Source of the DNA: Actinobacteria bacterium UBA3012
GTDB lineage: Bacteria > Actinomycetota > Actinomycetes > Nanopelagicales > Nanopelagicaceae
Length of the DNA: 5,978 nt
NCBI GenBank assembly: GCA_002346305.1
Contig: DDZI01000081.1
Coordinates: 1-5,978 of the forward strand
Reading direction: 5' to 3'
Made by a program: the position numbers and the translations under genes. Shown one piece after another: positions 5,977 to 5,978 of this stretch; positions within the stretch are counted from its first letter, which is position 1, and each line of letters starts with the position of its first letter. The notes beneath the pieces were generated by a model, which saw nothing but the letters and a program-made list of their open reading frames with translations, had not been told where the DNA came from and did no database searches.

Positions 5977-5978
5977 CA

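Larger units (their letters stand above)
5823..5978 (+). other. Probable 5' leader of a 16S rRNA precursor (continues past the window)
   Basis: The tract between the putative promoter and the window end has no plausible open reading frame, contains several hairpins (5824-5863, 5879-5890, 5909-5946), and ends with a motif conserved upstream of actinobacterial 16S genes. The mature 16S 5' end is not reached. Together with the tract from 5677 it accounts for all 302 bases after tyrS. GCACGC (5906-5911) is complementary to GCGTGC (5971-5976), so an alternative longer-range pairing is possible in this RNA. The rRNA gene itself is inferred, not seen. Confidence 0.6.

Noticed and set aside
1..5978. 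CRISPR arrays, insertion sequences, tRNA genes, riboswitches or phage genes.
   Set aside because: No spaced repeats, terminal inverted repeats, transposase, cloverleaf or known aptamer pattern was seen; coding space is filled by core metabolic genes.

Overview
The window is a compact stretch of bacterial chromosome read entirely on the + strand. It holds the 3' part of argJ, then argB, argD, argR and argH (arginine biosynthesis and its repressor), then tyrS (tyrosyl-tRNA synthetase), and ends in a roughly 300-base non-coding tract that looks like the promoter and leader of a ribosomal RNA operon whose 16S gene lies just beyond the window.

Organism: the order argJ-argB-argD-(argF)-argR-(argG)-argH is the actinobacterial arginine cluster, and the end of the window (CTTGAGAACTCAACAG) closely resembles the conserved leader motif upstream of 16S rRNA in mycobacteria and other Actinobacteria. 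Base composition is well below that of typical high-GC actinomycetes (by eye in the mid-40s percent G+C, not computed), and genes overlap almost everywhere. Together this suggests a small-genome, low-GC actinobacterium, most plausibly a freshwater planktonic lineage such as the acI group (Nanopelagicales). The assignment is inference; no 16S sequence is visible.

Layout: four of the five gene junctions (argJ/argB, argB/argD, argD/argR, argH/tyrS) are 4-base ATGA overlaps, which points to one polycistronic mRNA with translational coupling. The one true gap, 49 bases between argR and argH, carries its own good ribosome binding site and sits where argG stands in many relatives. argF, usually between argD and argR, is also missing here.

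How the genes work together: ArgJ makes N-acetylglutamate and recycles the acetyl group, ArgB phosphorylates it, ArgD transaminates the semialdehyde made by ArgC (expected upstream), and ArgH performs the last step, releasing arginine and fumarate. ArgR is the arginine-responsive repressor. TyrS has no direct role in the pathway but is joined to argH by overlap and probably shares its transcript.

Most notable: ArgB lacks the N-terminal helix of arginine-inhibited acetylglutamate kinases, with no possible upstream start, and also lacks the C-terminal residues linked to arginine binding, so feedback control at this step may be lost. The tyrS-rRNA spacer contains a degenerate 11-base repeat array, a convincing -35/-10 promoter and several hairpins. 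I found no unmistakably new system; the coding part is ordinary core metabolism.
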